Shown piece after piece: positions 10,911 to 24,415 of a stretch of DNA of 64,000 nt. Positions within the stretch are counted from its first letter, which is position 1. Each line of letters begins with the position of its first letter. The DNA is from Phyto melanocephala (lineage: Eukaryota > Arthropoda > Insecta > Diptera > Rhinophoridae): the NCBI GenBank assembly GCA_941918925.1, contig OW799233.1, positions 128,612,833-128,676,832 on the forward strand, written 5' to 3'. Under the pieces are notes generated by a model. The model saw only the letters and a program-made list of their open reading frames with translations, made no database searches and was not told the DNA's origin. The position numbers and the translations under genes are program-made.

Positions 10911-12420
10911 TCAGTCTCACAAAAATACTGACGGTTATAAAGGGCTGTTGGATTTGGATTGTCGACAATCACCAGTTGAAAATGTGAAATCATTTTCTAG
11001 TCTAGATGAAACGTTTGTAGTGGCTCATTACTCAACGAAGATATTAATGAATGCCGATAGGTAAACATGAAATCACTGGGAAATGGCTAAGATCGAAAAG
11101 GGACCTGAAGTAGTAGAGGTCTGCTTTGATATTCTCCAAATGCTGCAAAAACATACACAAATAAATAGTTTTTCTAACGGAGCAGTTTCGTAAGGGAGAA
11201 ATGTAAAAGTTTCATTTACAAACTTGCTTATGAAAGAAACGACATTTACAGGGCGAGTTTCCGGTTTGAAGCATATCTTTTTAGTACAAATTCAAAGCCT
11301 ATTGTGGTATGTAAATGATAGGCTTACTCATAGAGTGCATCTATATTTTTAACTTAATAACTTGTTTTGTAGTAAGCGAAGAATGGTTGAACTTGTATTT
11401 AAAAAATTTGAAAAAATTTTTTTTTATAACTCATTCAATTTTATTACTGCATCCAAAAGCTTCGAAAAACACAACTTTTTTACTGGGTCCTTTGTTTATT
11501 GTTCAGTATCTAGTATGTTCTCCGGTCGACCCAAAATAGAGTAATTTATTTATTTATTTTGATTTTTTTACCATAAACATAAAGTAATGTCTTTCCAAAA
11601 ACAAAACAGCACATATTACACTGTTTTTTTTTTTTTTTGGTTGTATTACAAACATAAGTATGGCTGCACATTTGTTAGTAGCAAATTCAGTCGCCTTAAA
11701 CACATAAAACTCTACACCAATTTTGTATGTTACATATTCCACACAATTAAAGAATACAACAACCGCAATTATAAATAAATACAAATATTACAGCAAATGC
11801 AAGGAATAGAAAGAAAGTTTTGACAAAGTTGTGTTGGCACACTCTCTACTAAAGTTAAGTGTGTATACAAGTATGTAATAATGTCTATTTGTTTTTCCAA
11901 ATTAACTTGAACAATAAACAAATATAGAGACGGATAGAGGGAAAGAGAGTGAGAATTAATTGTAGGTGGCTGAAGTTGACCGCTACTACCAAAATTAGCT
12001 TCGTCCTATTAATTTTCTCATATAATTACTTTTTTGTATTAGTGGTTAATGTTTTTAAAGAGCCAATAAAGTATTAAAAAGGAAATAAGAAGAACCGAGC
12101 TGAGCTCTAAAAAACAGAACCATAATTTAACAAAAATCTCTTTAAGAATTAACAATTCTTGATTGATTTCATTCAAGGTTTTTATTTTTTTTTAATGTAT
12201 TTAATTTGTTTTATTAACTTTTAGAGTCAATTATTTAATTTCTTAGCCGAAAGTTATTTCTACTACAAATATGACTTTAATTTTTTTACTATAAACTATT
12301 ATAGAATTGACCAAGAAAATCTAATTTTGTTATTGTTTTGAATATAAAATTTAAACGTAATTTTTTATTTACATGTGATAAGTAAGATGCTTCAAAAATA
12401 GATTTTATATTTATTATGTA
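10911..12420. other. AT-rich intron, no gene
   Basis: The ORFs around 11315-11784 overlap each other on both strands and are T/F-rich translations of AT-rich DNA. Nothing else is supported up to the TA at 12419-12420 that starts the next transposon. Confidence 0.45.
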
Positions 12421-13625
12421 AAGAATGAGATCGATAAAACCCTAACACGAATAAAACGCAATAACTTTGAAACGAATTAATCCATTTTAATGAAAATAGC
12501 GTGGTTTAACAATAAAATAACAGTAAATTAAAATATTAATGCTTTTTGTAAAAATTCAGCTTTTTTTGATGAACTGTTTCACCTTTTCCGGAATTGAGAC
12601 CATGAGGGTTTTGATGGTATCCTTAGTAACTTTATTGCTGGAATAAGACCATTTCTGGGAAAAAATTTTAGTAGTATTAGCAACTTGTTTTGTATCCTTC
12701 AGCACTCTTTTGACTAAAGCCCAGTAACGTTCGATGGGCCTTAGTTCTGGACAATTAGGTGGATTTGCTTCTTTTGGCACTACCACTATATTATTTGTTT
12801 CATACCATTCTGCTGCAGATTTACTATAATGACACGACGCTAGGTCGGGCCAAAAATATGTTGACTTATTGTGTTTTCGTATGAATGGAAGCAACCTCTT
12901 CTGCAAGCACTCCTTGATGTAAATATCAGTGTTGATAGTCCCAGTAGTAATAAATTTACTGCTTCTTTCTCCGCACGTGCATATAGCTTGCCAAACTAAG
13001 TACTTCTTTGGAAACTTTGTCTTTTTTTGGAACTTTAATTGGTCATCGACATTACCTCTTCCATCGGCCACATAATAACTTCGCCCTGGGAGCTGAGAAA
13101 AGTCGACAATAACGTAAGTCTCATCATCCATAATACAACACTCATATTTGTTGATAAAATTTCTAAGCAGTTCTTTGGCACGACTTTTTGCGTCCAGTTT
13201 GCTTTTAAGGCGGCTTTACGGTTTGAGAGGTTGGGATTTTGGTTTAGAAGACTAACAATCTTTGAAGCTAACTGTGGGTCAGTTATACCTTTTTTAGCTC
13301 CACTTCCAGCTTTCCTTTTAATACTACGACGTTCGTTATACACTTTTATCACACGCGAAACTGTTTGTCGTGACACCTTTATCTCATTTGCAATAGATTT
13401 GTAAGTACGACTGGGATTTTTTAAAAAAAATTGTTATTATTTTTTCACGCACTTTTTCTTCGGAATCCATTTTCAAACAAACTAATAATCCGATTATGCT
13501 ATTATTTTGTACACATAATTTGACAAGTTTTTAAATGCAAACTTGATCATAAACAGTTATATTTTTTGTGCATGAAGAAACGTGGAATTAAAAATGTGTG
13601 TTAAGGTTTCACTGATCTCATTCTT
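12421..13625 (-). mobile_element. Tc1/mariner transposon of the DD37E type, both ends present
   Basis: Terminal inverted repeats are AAGAATGAGATCGATAAAAC at the left (12421) and the matching inverted ...GATCTCATTCTT at the right (to 13625), about 30 bp with a few mismatches. Both ends abut TA (12419-12420 and 13626-13627), the Tc1/mariner target duplication. The 1205-bp element encodes one transposase on the minus strand. Confidence 0.93.
12556..13404 (-). pseudogene. DD37E transposase with internal deletion and frameshift
   Basis: The N-terminal part (from about 13376) has a helix-turn-helix segment (SRQTVSRVIKVYNERRS). Near 13195 the frame must shift by one to continue AKSRAKELLRNFINKYE into MDDETYVIVDF and on to the stop at 12556. 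Catalytic residues visible are the D of DDETY, the D of WPDLASCHYS and the E of RPIERYWA. There are 37 residues between the second and third, so the DDE spacing is DD37E, as in the mosquito ITmD37E group. About 60 residues expected between the DNA-binding region and the first catalytic motif are missing. The catalytic domain itself is uninterrupted for 191 codons, so the break is fairly recent. Confidence 0.9.
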
Positions 13626-13627
13626 TA

Positions 13628-15235
13628 ATTGATGTATCTGATGCCATCAAGTATTAAAAATGGGCACAAAACATGCGCTATCATATGAGTCCGCTTAACG
13701 CGCATTATGTAAACATTATTCTGTTTGGTCTTCATATTCAGATAAATAATGTTTTCATCTCGTGTAGTTATTGTCCTTTTACTTTTCAGTTTGATAGAAT
13801 TCACCTACCAAAGAACATTTGCCATTAATTCAAAGTAAAAAATCATATAGTTTTGAAAAATAATTTTTTTAATTTCCATAAATTATGTTCGTGTACTGCA
13901 TCCTCAAAAACAATTGTAATAAGTATCAGAAACTTAATTCACAACCCTCGTTGTATCTGTTTTTAATCCCATATATCTTGTCGTTGTAAATGTGCTTCCG
14001 TTTGTGGGCATGACTGTCTGTAAAAGATATTGATAGATTTTAGTGGACAAAAAAAAAATGTCACATCCCATACTTCAATAAAGATTAATTTACTTTATAT
14101 CTACACCCTCTCAATCATTTTCCATAAAATTCAGTTTGTAAAAAAAACACTTTGGTTTTTTATACCAGGCTGTCATAAAGCTTTGGTGGATATAAATGTT
14201 GTATTGAAGAGAATAGAAATGAATACTACTAGGATATCATGTTAAATATCAAGTATCAAGTAGTACTTAGTATAAAACAATTACACTTATATCCCGTTTA
14301 ACGTAGTAATAATTTTAGTTAATTCGATTTTCGTCGCCACTTAAAAATAATTAATAATAATAAAAAATTTAATGACTTTAAATTGCTTGGCTAAAGTCTC
14401 GTCACTGTGTCAAAAACTAATGCGGCTTCGGCTTCCGAAGTTTATTTTAAAAAGGATTTCTTATGCTTTTTTATTAAGTGAATCGTGTTTTCTCTGAACC
14501 AAATAACGATGTAACTAGGGGTATCAGTGTAGTCTGTTGTCTTAATAAAATAAGGTAATCAATAATGTGAATATTAAGTGGAAGCAAATTTAATAAATTT
14601 AATTTCGTTTTATTAACTGTAATAATATGTTGTCGGCAGTCACGTGCCTTCTTAGGTACGCAGGTGTTTTCCACACTCTATGCAATTTTATAATTTTTTT
14701 AAAAGCACAGCAATTTTTAAGGTTTTATCAAATCTCCTTTGAAAACTCAGTTAACCAAATTAATAAGGTAAATTAAACCAGCTTTTAATGAACCAACAAA
14801 GTAACTCAACTTCGGATCTTTATACTTGGTTTGAGTAATTTAATTGAACGTGGCTTACTTGATGGATACAAAAGCATGTAGTTTCGGAAAAAAGCGAAAA
14901 TTTTTATTCCCAAGATGTTTATGTTAAAGTGAAATTAAAATTATTCCTGTTGTGACAAACCACCACTAAAGAGTCAAAACGTCTGTCCTTAATGCTCCGG
15001 CCTAGCTCAGGAATTTGTGATGATTTTTTTTAGATTGGTTTGTTTCGGTTCACTACATACTAGATAGTTTTCTCAAAATCTGTTTAAGTATAATTAAGAA
15101 TTCAGAAGTGTATATAAAGCTATATATAAAAAGTTTATATTTGCATACAGACAAATATATATAGTTGTCTTATACCAGATTTAAATCAAATTATTTGTTT
15201 TAATTTCATTACCCACCACTAAAAAACGGTGTGTA
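13628..15235. other. AT-rich intron, no gene
   Basis: No transposase, exon or clear repeat was recognised. The 71- and 66-codon ORFs are unsupported. Confidence 0.45.
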
Positions 15236-15480
15236 TTAATTTTTTCATTCTGCTGGCAACACATCAAAATATCTTTTTAAGACCCCATAGGATATACATT
15301 TTCTGAGTCTAGGTTTAATTGCAAGACGTAATGTCCTTCCGTATGTCCCACTGTCCGTGTGTCCACTGTCCACAAAGTGTTTAGTCAACTAAAATAATTC
15401 TCATATATTTGGTTGTAAGGATCACCATCGTTTTTGCAGAAATAGGAAATAAGATTCCAAAGATTTCACTAAGTCAGTTC
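15236..15480 (+). repeat. TATACCC-family repeat, internal fragment
   Basis: 'aacacatcaaaatatc', 'accccataggatatacattt', 'tctgagt' and 'tgtccgtgtgtcc' match the same order at 22110-22220. Ends are not preserved. Confidence 0.6.
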
Positions 15481-15613
15481 TTGTAAATGAAACTCTTGTT
15501 TTTGATCGCTACAGATACTTTTTAAGCTAAGAATCTACTTTAAAGCATTTCTAAGTTGTCTAAGTAAACACATAGTACTGTCATAAACAATAAACTGGAT
15601 TAATTTGATTTTA

Positions 15614-16526
15614 TAAAGGGTTATTTTTTTGCTATTATCTTTTTGGCAACACTGGTTTAAACAGCTGACGTACGTTTCGTGTTTTGTTTCACTGTCAAAC
15701 ATCTGCAGTTTAGTCTATAATTTAACCATGAATCGTCTTACAAACGAACAACGCATGCAAATTATTGAATTTTATTATCAAAATGCGTGCTCTGTTAAGA
15801 AAGTTCATTGCGCGCTTCTTATCAAAAAATTTTGTTCAGCCACGAAGCTCATTTTTGGCTCAATGGGTACGTTAATAAGCAGAAACATTGCAAGAGCTAC
15901 CAATGCATCCAGAAAAAGTCACAGTTTGGTGCGGTTTATGGGCTGGTGGCATCATTCGACCGTACTTCTTCAAAGATGATGCGAATCGTAACGTAACTGT
16001 GAATGGTGAGCGCTACCGTGGAATGATATCCAACTTTTTTTTTCCCAAAATGCAATAGCTTGACTTGCATGACATGTGGTTTTGACAAGACGGTGCTACA
16101 TGCCACGCAGCACGCTTAAAAATGGAGTTATTGAAAGGCGAGTTCGGTGAACGTTTTATATCACGTTCAGGACCGGTCAATTGGCCACCTATATCGTGCG
16201 ATTTAACGCCTTTAGACTATTTGTTGTGAAGCTATGTTAAAGCTTATGTCTATACACACATGCCCGCTTCAATTGACGCATTGGAAGACAACATTGAAGC
16301 ATTTATTCATGAGATACCCGCTGAAATGTTGGAAAGAGTATGCCAAGATTGGACTAAGCGGATGGACCATTTGAGGCGCAGTCACGGTCAACATTTGCAT
16401 GAAATAATCTTCAAACATTAAATTATATGGACCGTACTATCGATTCAAATAAAGATTTCATGAATTTTTCTGAACTTTATGTGTTTTTTTTAAACTTTCC
16501 AATAGCTCTTAAAAAATCACGCTTTA
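15614..16526 (+). mobile_element. Tc1/mariner DD41D (rosa-like) element with both ends
   Basis: The left end TAAAGGGTTATTTTTTTGCT and the right end, reading inward on the minus strand, TAAAGCGTGATTTTTTAAG are imperfect inverted repeats next to TA dinucleotides. The element is about 913 bp, shorter than the roughly 1.3 kb expected, because of an internal deletion in the transposase. Confidence 0.82.
15728..16420 (+). pseudogene. DD41D transposase remnant
   Basis: It starts MNRLTNEQRMQIIEFYYQN, the N-terminal helix-turn-helix start of this family, then jumps after SVKKVHCALL into YQKILFSHEAHFWLNGYVNK. Much of the DNA-binding domain is therefore deleted. The first catalytic aspartate of the FSDEAHF motif is histidine here. 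Frameshifts and stops follow (a TGA directly before QDGATCH). QDGATCH and DLTPLDY are still readable with 41 residues between their aspartates, and the C-terminus HLHEIIFKH is intact. It is inactive. Confidence 0.88.
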
Positions 16527-16528
16527 TA

Positions 16529-17479
16529 ACTATTTGCTTAAATTTGGCTGAAAAAATTGCCAAAGTTTAGGTTTTCAAAACAACTTGGGGTTATCTGGGT
16601 TATCAATTCTAGGCTCACTGCAATCTAAAGAATGTCAAGATGACTGGTAAATAAATCCGCTTCCCAATATATTGGCTTTAACTTACAACTTAATTTTAAT
16701 ATTAATAAAATTAATCGCCCCACTTCTCTAGCAAGAGGCAGAAACTGAAAATTAAATTTAAGGACTATAACCACGTGCATAATATACAATATGCAATCTT
16801 GATGAACCTGAAAACACTTTTCACTTGATGGGAATTTGTCTAATATTTAATGAGTATACGAGAAATTTCTCTGGTAAAACGAAACTTTATATAAGCGATG
16901 TGCTTAATATTTCAAATGGCTGCTATTATACTATCCTACAAGAGAACATCCAAGTTTGCTCGATATATAGAAATTTATTAACAAATTAATTCGATTTTCA
17001 AATTTTTCAATTATCTCTTACATTATTAAAACTTTAAAATAATAATGAATTAAATGAGTTGTACAACAATAATAGCCTAATGCCAATCTGGCTTACAACA
17101 AAATGTTTAGCCTAATATATAGATGAATATTGTAAATGAATAAATTTGTAAATGTATGTACATACATATGTCTTTACAATTTATTTAATCTATTAACAAA
17201 TAAAAAACCAATAACGTCTAATTTTATCATGGTAATAGCAAGCTAAACTAATTTTTAATAAGTTTAGGAATTTTTTGAATTATGATTAAATTTTTCTAAG
17301 CTTGACACTTGAGGTATAAGATAAAAGTTAACTTTTTTTTAAAAGGTTGAAACAATTTTCACTGCTTACCATATAAATAAAAATTAACATTTATTTTGTG
17401 TTAAATATTGAAATTTGTTTTTTATTTCAAATAAGTTAAAAATACTACAATCTATGCTAAATATCTATAATATTTTCTT
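16529..17479. other. AT-rich intron, no gene
   Basis: No feature is supported apart from a short 'tgtacatacata' run near 17157. Confidence 0.4.
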
Positions 17480-17484
17480 AAGCA

Positions 17485-17887
17485 ACCCAGCAAAAAAATC
17501 TATGACAAAGAAATGATGCAGGGGTTCAACTGGTGACGAAGTGATTAAATTTAGGTTAAAACACTAATGATTTTAACATTAGCATGTCATTGGAGATCAC
17601 ATGTTTACATGAATATTGTAATGAAATGTACTCTATTTTAACATGTGCCCAGAACTCATGCATATATGGTGAAAAGCATCCGCTGTTACATGAGTTGATC
17701 TTGTTTGTTTACATGAATTGTATAAGATATTTTGCATGATGTTGCATTCATTTTTAAGCACATCATTTATGACAAATTGCTTCGCAATTAAGAAGTAATT
17801 TAGAACTATTGCTTTTACACAATTAATTTAGAAGTCTTTAAAATGTAATTCGCTTTGCACTACTTCTACTACTTTTTTTTGCTGGGT
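17485..17887. mobile_element. 403-bp MITE with ACCCAGC ends and 5-bp target duplication
   Basis: It starts ACCCAGCAAAAAAA and ends TTTTTTTGCTGGGT, flanked by AAGCA on both sides (17480-17484 and 17888-17892). There is no ORF of note. The terminal repeat is short (14 bp). The superfamily is not assigned from this alone. Confidence 0.75.
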
Positions 17888-17892
17888 AAGCA

Positions 17893-19247
17893 ATGATTTA
17901 GAAATAACACTTTAGACGTATGATTAATTTAAAACTAGAACGTATTAAAACAAATATTAATCATACGCAATGTTATACATTTCGTCAATATAATCCTCAG
18001 CTTAAAGAAATTTGGAATGCATTCCTAATTTCAAAATAATGATTCATTAATGATGTGCTTTAATACACATACAAAATCAGTCATGGATAATATCATTTAC
18101 AATTCATGTATAAAACATCTTTCACTCATTTCCATTTTATATTCGTTTTCTATTTTATATTCGCATAAACACACGATTTCCAATGAAAAGTTATGGGATT
18201 ATAGCTGTTTTTCTATCAAATCCAACGATTTAAAAACCAGTTTAGAAGGCAAAAATACGTTTTAGCTATTAGCCGTAAATTACTGCTGACTCACCCTTTA
18301 TAAAATTAGTATAAAAATTGGGCCATTTTTTCATAAAGTTTCTCATAACATCGATTTCGCAATTGTAGTCTCTATGTAAAGAAATTTTCAGAGCTCTTCA
18401 ACTCTATTTCTAGCTTTTGCCATGTAAAAATAGTATTTTTAAACTCCATAAATTAACTAATCTTAAGATCTGAGACATAGAATACTGCCACCAGCGATAA
18501 ATATTAATGTCATGCATATAAACGTTTTGGAATATTTTTTTAAGCTATTTAGCTACAGACGATATCAAACAGTCTATTATGACAATGAACATTCAAATAC
18601 AAAGGCGAAAAAGAAACTCAGTAGGTCAACTTATTGCAAACCATGAATACAATTCTGCGGCAGTCAAAAAAAGAAACGACAAACCTTTAAACTACTTAGT
18701 TGATATAAAAAATGTTACAATTTACAGGTAAAGATTGAAATTTTATATTAGGATCCTTTGCTTCTTGAATAAATGAAATACTACAATAACAATAAAACAT
18801 GAATAAATAAAGTAATCATAAATATTTTTCTCATTTCTTTTAAAAATAATGTTAGACATGCTCTTTTAAAAAAGTCAGAAAACTTTGAGCTTGCGAAAAA
18901 CATTCATTCATTTCAAAAGTGTAGAGTTCGAAAGGGCACTATATATATTTTTTTAAATTTAATGAGTAATTTTTGGAAATTGAATATATCAAGAAAGTAA
19001 GCAGTTTATTGTCAAAATTTCAACCTAGAAAAAAATCTAGCTTTTTTCTAGTGAGAACACATTTAGCGGGATTTGTTTAAAAGAAGGTACCATCACTGCC
19101 AATAACACGCCTATATTTAAGTCATGCATATTTTTAACTAAATCGAATAAATTTTAAAGCAGTTGTGTTTCTAAATAAATATTTCTTTGTCATGTGTTTT
19201 TTTTGCAGGGTAATAATAATAATAATTTTTTCTTTCTAAACAGCATT
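17893..19247. other. AT-rich intron, no gene
   Basis: No conserved exon, transposase or inverted repeat was recognised. Confidence 0.4.
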
Positions 19248-19485
19248 GTCTGAGACGGGCGAACATTTGAAAGGGCAACATCTGGTCAGGTACCATGCTA
19301 CGGGTGGGAAAGAGAACATTGTTTTTGTGTTTGGTACTTGACAAAAAAATAAAAAGATAATGACCAAATAATAACAACAATAATAGAATATTGCAGACAA
19401 CATGTTTGTTTGCGTGAACGCGACTAAAAAACCAAAAGAGAATTCCAGATGTTTTTTTTCTACCAAATGTTCGCCCGTCTAAACT
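19248..19485. mobile_element. Inverted-repeat element, GACGGGCGAACATTT arms
   Basis: The left arm (19254-19285) reads GACGGGCGAACATTTGAAAG then AACATCTGG. The right arm (19444-19480), on the minus strand, reads GACGGGCGAACATTTGGTAG then AACATCTGG. The arms are about 32-38 bp and the element about 230 bp. It is GC-rich against the background and lacks coding capacity, so it is a MITE candidate. Target duplication is unclear. Confidence 0.65.
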
Positions 19486-21033
<1,548 letters not shown>

Positions 21034-21914
21034 TAAGTTTCAAATTAAGACAAATATTGCATTTTATGAAAGTATGTACTGTGCGGCGTTAAATTCAAAT
21101 GATCAAACATGACTTTTTTTATAACCAATATTGCATAGGGGAAATTGCAATAAAAATTTGTGTTCATTTAGTTAAATAAAATTGTATTTAAATTATTAAA
21201 AAAAAAAGTTCCTGCTTACGCAACAATTTACGATTTTTTCTAATCTAAATTTTTTATAATTTGGATACCATATAGTCTCCTAACTGCAAAGGCATTAAAA
21301 ATTTTAAATTCTATAGAGTTTTTTTTAAATTATATTCATTTAAGGTCCCACAAAATAAAGAGTGACCTAATTTGTGGTATAATTTAATTTTAATAAAAAA
21401 ATATATATTTTTGAAACGTTAAAAAAAATTTAATTTTAGTTTATTACAAATAGATTCCGGTTAAAAATGAAAAATTATGTTCCTCCTCTACCAGCTCGAC
21501 AGTCTCAATATCTTTTACCAGAGTTCTCAATCATATTTTTCAGCTGTTGTTAATGGTTGATATCTGATCCATACTGTAGTTTTTAAGCCCCGAAACTGTT
21601 GTGAGATTATTACTGCACGCTTTTGATATCAAAAAATTCCATAAAAAATCGCAGGTTCTTGGTGGTCAATTAATTTTCTTCTATGAGAAATAATGCGATT
21701 TTCGAAAGTTTTTTTCAAAACTTCCAAAGTTTCTTTCAAAACTTCCAAAGTTTCTCTTGATGTGTGGCAAAAGGCACCTTATTTCCTACGTCTAATTGAT
21801 AAATTTTCTGCCGCAAGAAGTTTTGGATCGTCTTCTTGTAGCGAATAGAAAATCAAAATGGAATTTAAAATTTGTACACCTTTTTCTGAGTCCTGAGTAG
21901 AATTTTTTTATGCT

Positions 21915-22085
21915 AAGTATGGAAAATAATGTCAGATAACTGACCCACTTTTTCAGCTTCACAATGATAGTATTGAAAGATTTAGGTAGAGTATTTGCCA
22001 TAACATCTTTAACAATTTTTGGCCGTAGCATTTGAATTTCTGCAGCAATGTTGACCTTGACTTCAAAGAATGTCTCAGGTGGGGG
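21915..22085 (-). pseudogene. Tc1/mariner transposase, C-terminal fragment
   Basis: The minus-strand frame reads ETFFEVKVNIAAEIQMLRPK, IVKDVMANTLPKSF. After a one-base shift it reads GQLSDIIFHT, the usual end of many Tc1/mariner transposases. It is cut off upstream where the repeat beginning 'ggtatattcattatgtcatt' (22091) starts, so only about 55 residues remain and no catalytic motif is left. The surrounding 118-codon ORF (21792-22148) is mostly flanking sequence. Confidence 0.65.
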
Positions 22086-22089
22086 TGGG

Positions 22090-22972
22090 GGTATATTCAT
22101 TATGTCATTCCGTTTGTAACACATCGAAATATCTATTATAAACCCCACAAAGTATACATTTTCTGAGTGCTGGTGTTATTTTAGGACAATCCAGCTATGT
22201 TCATCCGTCTGTCCATCTGTTGAAGACCTGATAGAGCTCGAACCGAAAAAGTAAGGGGGATCAAATTTTGCCAGAATATTTCTAATTCATAGTAAATGTT
22301 TAGTATTGAAAATGGGCTAAGTCGTTATAATAAAAAGAGGGTTATAGGGTGCGCTATAATGGTAGATAAAAAATATGTCTTTCCTATATCGTATAAAATG
22401 CGATTTCGTCTAAGCGCGTTGACGTTAAGCAATAAAATATCGCAATATCGAATAAAAAAAAATATCCTTTCCTGAAAATTGTTTAAATCTGTATATTGCG
22501 AAAGGAGTTATAGATCAAAATCTACGAAAATTTATACCGCACAGTATCTTTCTTTGTCACTTTAAAATTAAAGGCGTAATAAAATTGACAATAAACGATG
22601 TACGATTCTGAAATTTTGCAAACATTGCTTTTTAATCAATAGCAAAACTTTTAATAATAGAAAATTATTATTATAACACGCCAACTTTAACGTCCACCTC
22701 CCATATAATACTTTTTTTAAATTCATTTCTCTATGGATAAAGATATTGAAAGAATAAAGGGCTCTTTATTACAATATCTGTGTTGAATTCGTAAGAAGAA
22801 ACTACTTTGATACACATACTTTAACGCCCACTTCTCACATATCCTACTACCAATGAAATTCAGAACCTTATAAAAGCGACAGAATTAGATTTATGATAAT
22901 GAAATTTCGCTTGCATAGCTTTCTGGTAAATTGTATTATAACGCCAGAATATAAAGGACTTTACGCCTACCT
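22090..22972 (+). repeat. Dispersed repeat, 5' part before a LINE insertion
   Basis: It starts 'gtatattcattatgtcattc', then carries 'accccacaaagtatacattt', 'catccgtctgtccatctg', 'aaattttgccagaatatttc', 'gaaaatgggctaagtc' and 'cgatgtacgattctgaaatt'. These match 4495-4985 and the TATACCC repeats. The phrase 'acgcccac-tcc' recurs. The LINE at 22979-23648 interrupts it, and the repeat resumes at 23656. Confidence 0.75.
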
Positions 22973-22978
22973 CCAATA

Positions 22979-23648
22979 GCGATTACGGAAGGAATTAAAT
23001 GGATAAAGGAAACGAATAGCGAAGCCCCGATTCGTATCTTTACAGATGGCCAATCAGTGATTAAGACATTGAGAAAGGAGAAAGTTGAATCCCGGAACGT
23101 TCTACAATGCAAGAGCGGGATAAATAAACTCATATGCAAATTGCGGACATCTGGAGATAATATGGATACCAAGCCATCACGGGCTTATCGGAAACGAGAA
23201 AGCCGACAAAATATCCAGAATGGGAGCTCTTCAGAGTAATATAACTTTGGATAACGCTAAACCCCTTAAACGATTTAAGGATGAACTTAAACGTTGGGCA
23301 ATGGAGGAACATGTCAGAAAATGGCAAAGCACTGATGTCGGTAAGGTGACAAGAACACTATAGGGTGACCCAAATCACTTATGAGACTAACTAGTGTGAT
23401 TACAGGTCATACGAAGTTGAGAACTCATCTAGCTCGCATGAAACTTGAGATCCATAAGGAAATACATTGAGGGGACTGAGTTCTTGAACTAGTCCGATAT
23501 TTATGGGAATAATGATTATGGTTTTTAATTGGGAATTCTGGTTCCCACATGGAGCGCAAAACATGCCAGCTGGGCATAAGTGCATACCTGTCATGGGTTT
23601 GGGCTTTTAGTGCCCCTCTTTTTCAACCTAATCTTACCTAACCTAACG
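22979..23648 (+). pseudogene. 5'-truncated LINE: RNase H domain and 3' tail
   Basis: The readable part is AITEGIKWIKETNSEAP then IRIFTDGQSVIKTLRKEKVE, with the first RNase H aspartate in FTDGQS. After a shift it gives ITWIPSHHGLIGNEKADKIS, the His/Asp end of the domain. Later pieces (TGHTKLRTHLARMKLEIHKE) resemble the region before the C-terminal zinc knuckle. Stops and frameshifts are frequent. It ends in 'cttacctaacctaac'. A 7-bp duplication TCCAATA flanks it (22972-22978 and 23649-23655). It is a dead copy of a non-LTR element of the I/R1-type group that carries RNase H. Confidence 0.82.
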
Positions 23649-24412
23649 TCCAATATAACGCTTGATCCTTAAATCATATTATTTCAATATGGACAAAAAT
23701 TAAAAAAAAAAATCTGTTATGGATTATCTAAGTTCAATTCAAACATTAATTATACAATTTCAACAGAAGGAGGTGACATACCCACACAAAACTAATATTA
23801 TTGTTTTAATAACTTCTGGGTGCCAAATAATACTCTTCAGTTTCCGTAAAGATAGAACATTGTAGTAAAAGAGAGTCAGTAATGTCATTTGTAATGTTGA
23901 CATTCCTAATGTTTCATTGCAAGACTAAGTTTAAGAAAAGAAATTAATAGCAAAACGAAGTTACACAAAGAAAGTAAAACATATTTTAGTATAAAGAGAT
24001 TATTACATAGCAATTACGGTCAATAACAATAAATAATAACAATAAATTTTATGCTACAAAAGAAGACAAATATGGTAGCACAGCCGAATATGGTGCTCTT
24101 GCTTTGACAAAATTTCAACGAATTGATATTCAAAACAATTCTTTTCAGATAGTAAAATTAACAAAATTTAGTAAAATAAACTATACATTATTCTAATTAT
24201 CTTCCTTTAACAATGTTAATTTAAATAATTTTTGTGTTATTTAGATTAGAAGCATTTTTACTAATTTACAACCACTTTTACCAACATTTTGGTGATTTGA
24301 CAAAGTTTTAGAATTAATTTCAACTAATTTTTATTCTAATTTTAATTTAATATAAATAGAAAGTTCAAATGTAATATTGAAGACAAATATAAATAAAGAC
24401 ATTGTTCAACTA
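23649..24412. other. Resumed dispersed repeat, then AT-rich intron
   Basis: 'caatataacgcttgatcc' continues the repeat broken by the LINE. A small fragment near 24085 ('gcacagccgaatatgg') resembles the last palindrome of the TATACCC family. No gene. Confidence 0.45.
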
Positions 24413-24415
24413 ATA

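Noticed and set aside
13039..13404. 121-codon plus ORF
   Set aside because: Antisense shadow of the DD37E transposase N-terminal region.
21792..22148. 118-codon ORF with a PPPPP run as a host gene
   Set aside because: Its middle is a mariner C-terminus and its start lies in a dispersed repeat; the proline run is a G-rich simple sequence.
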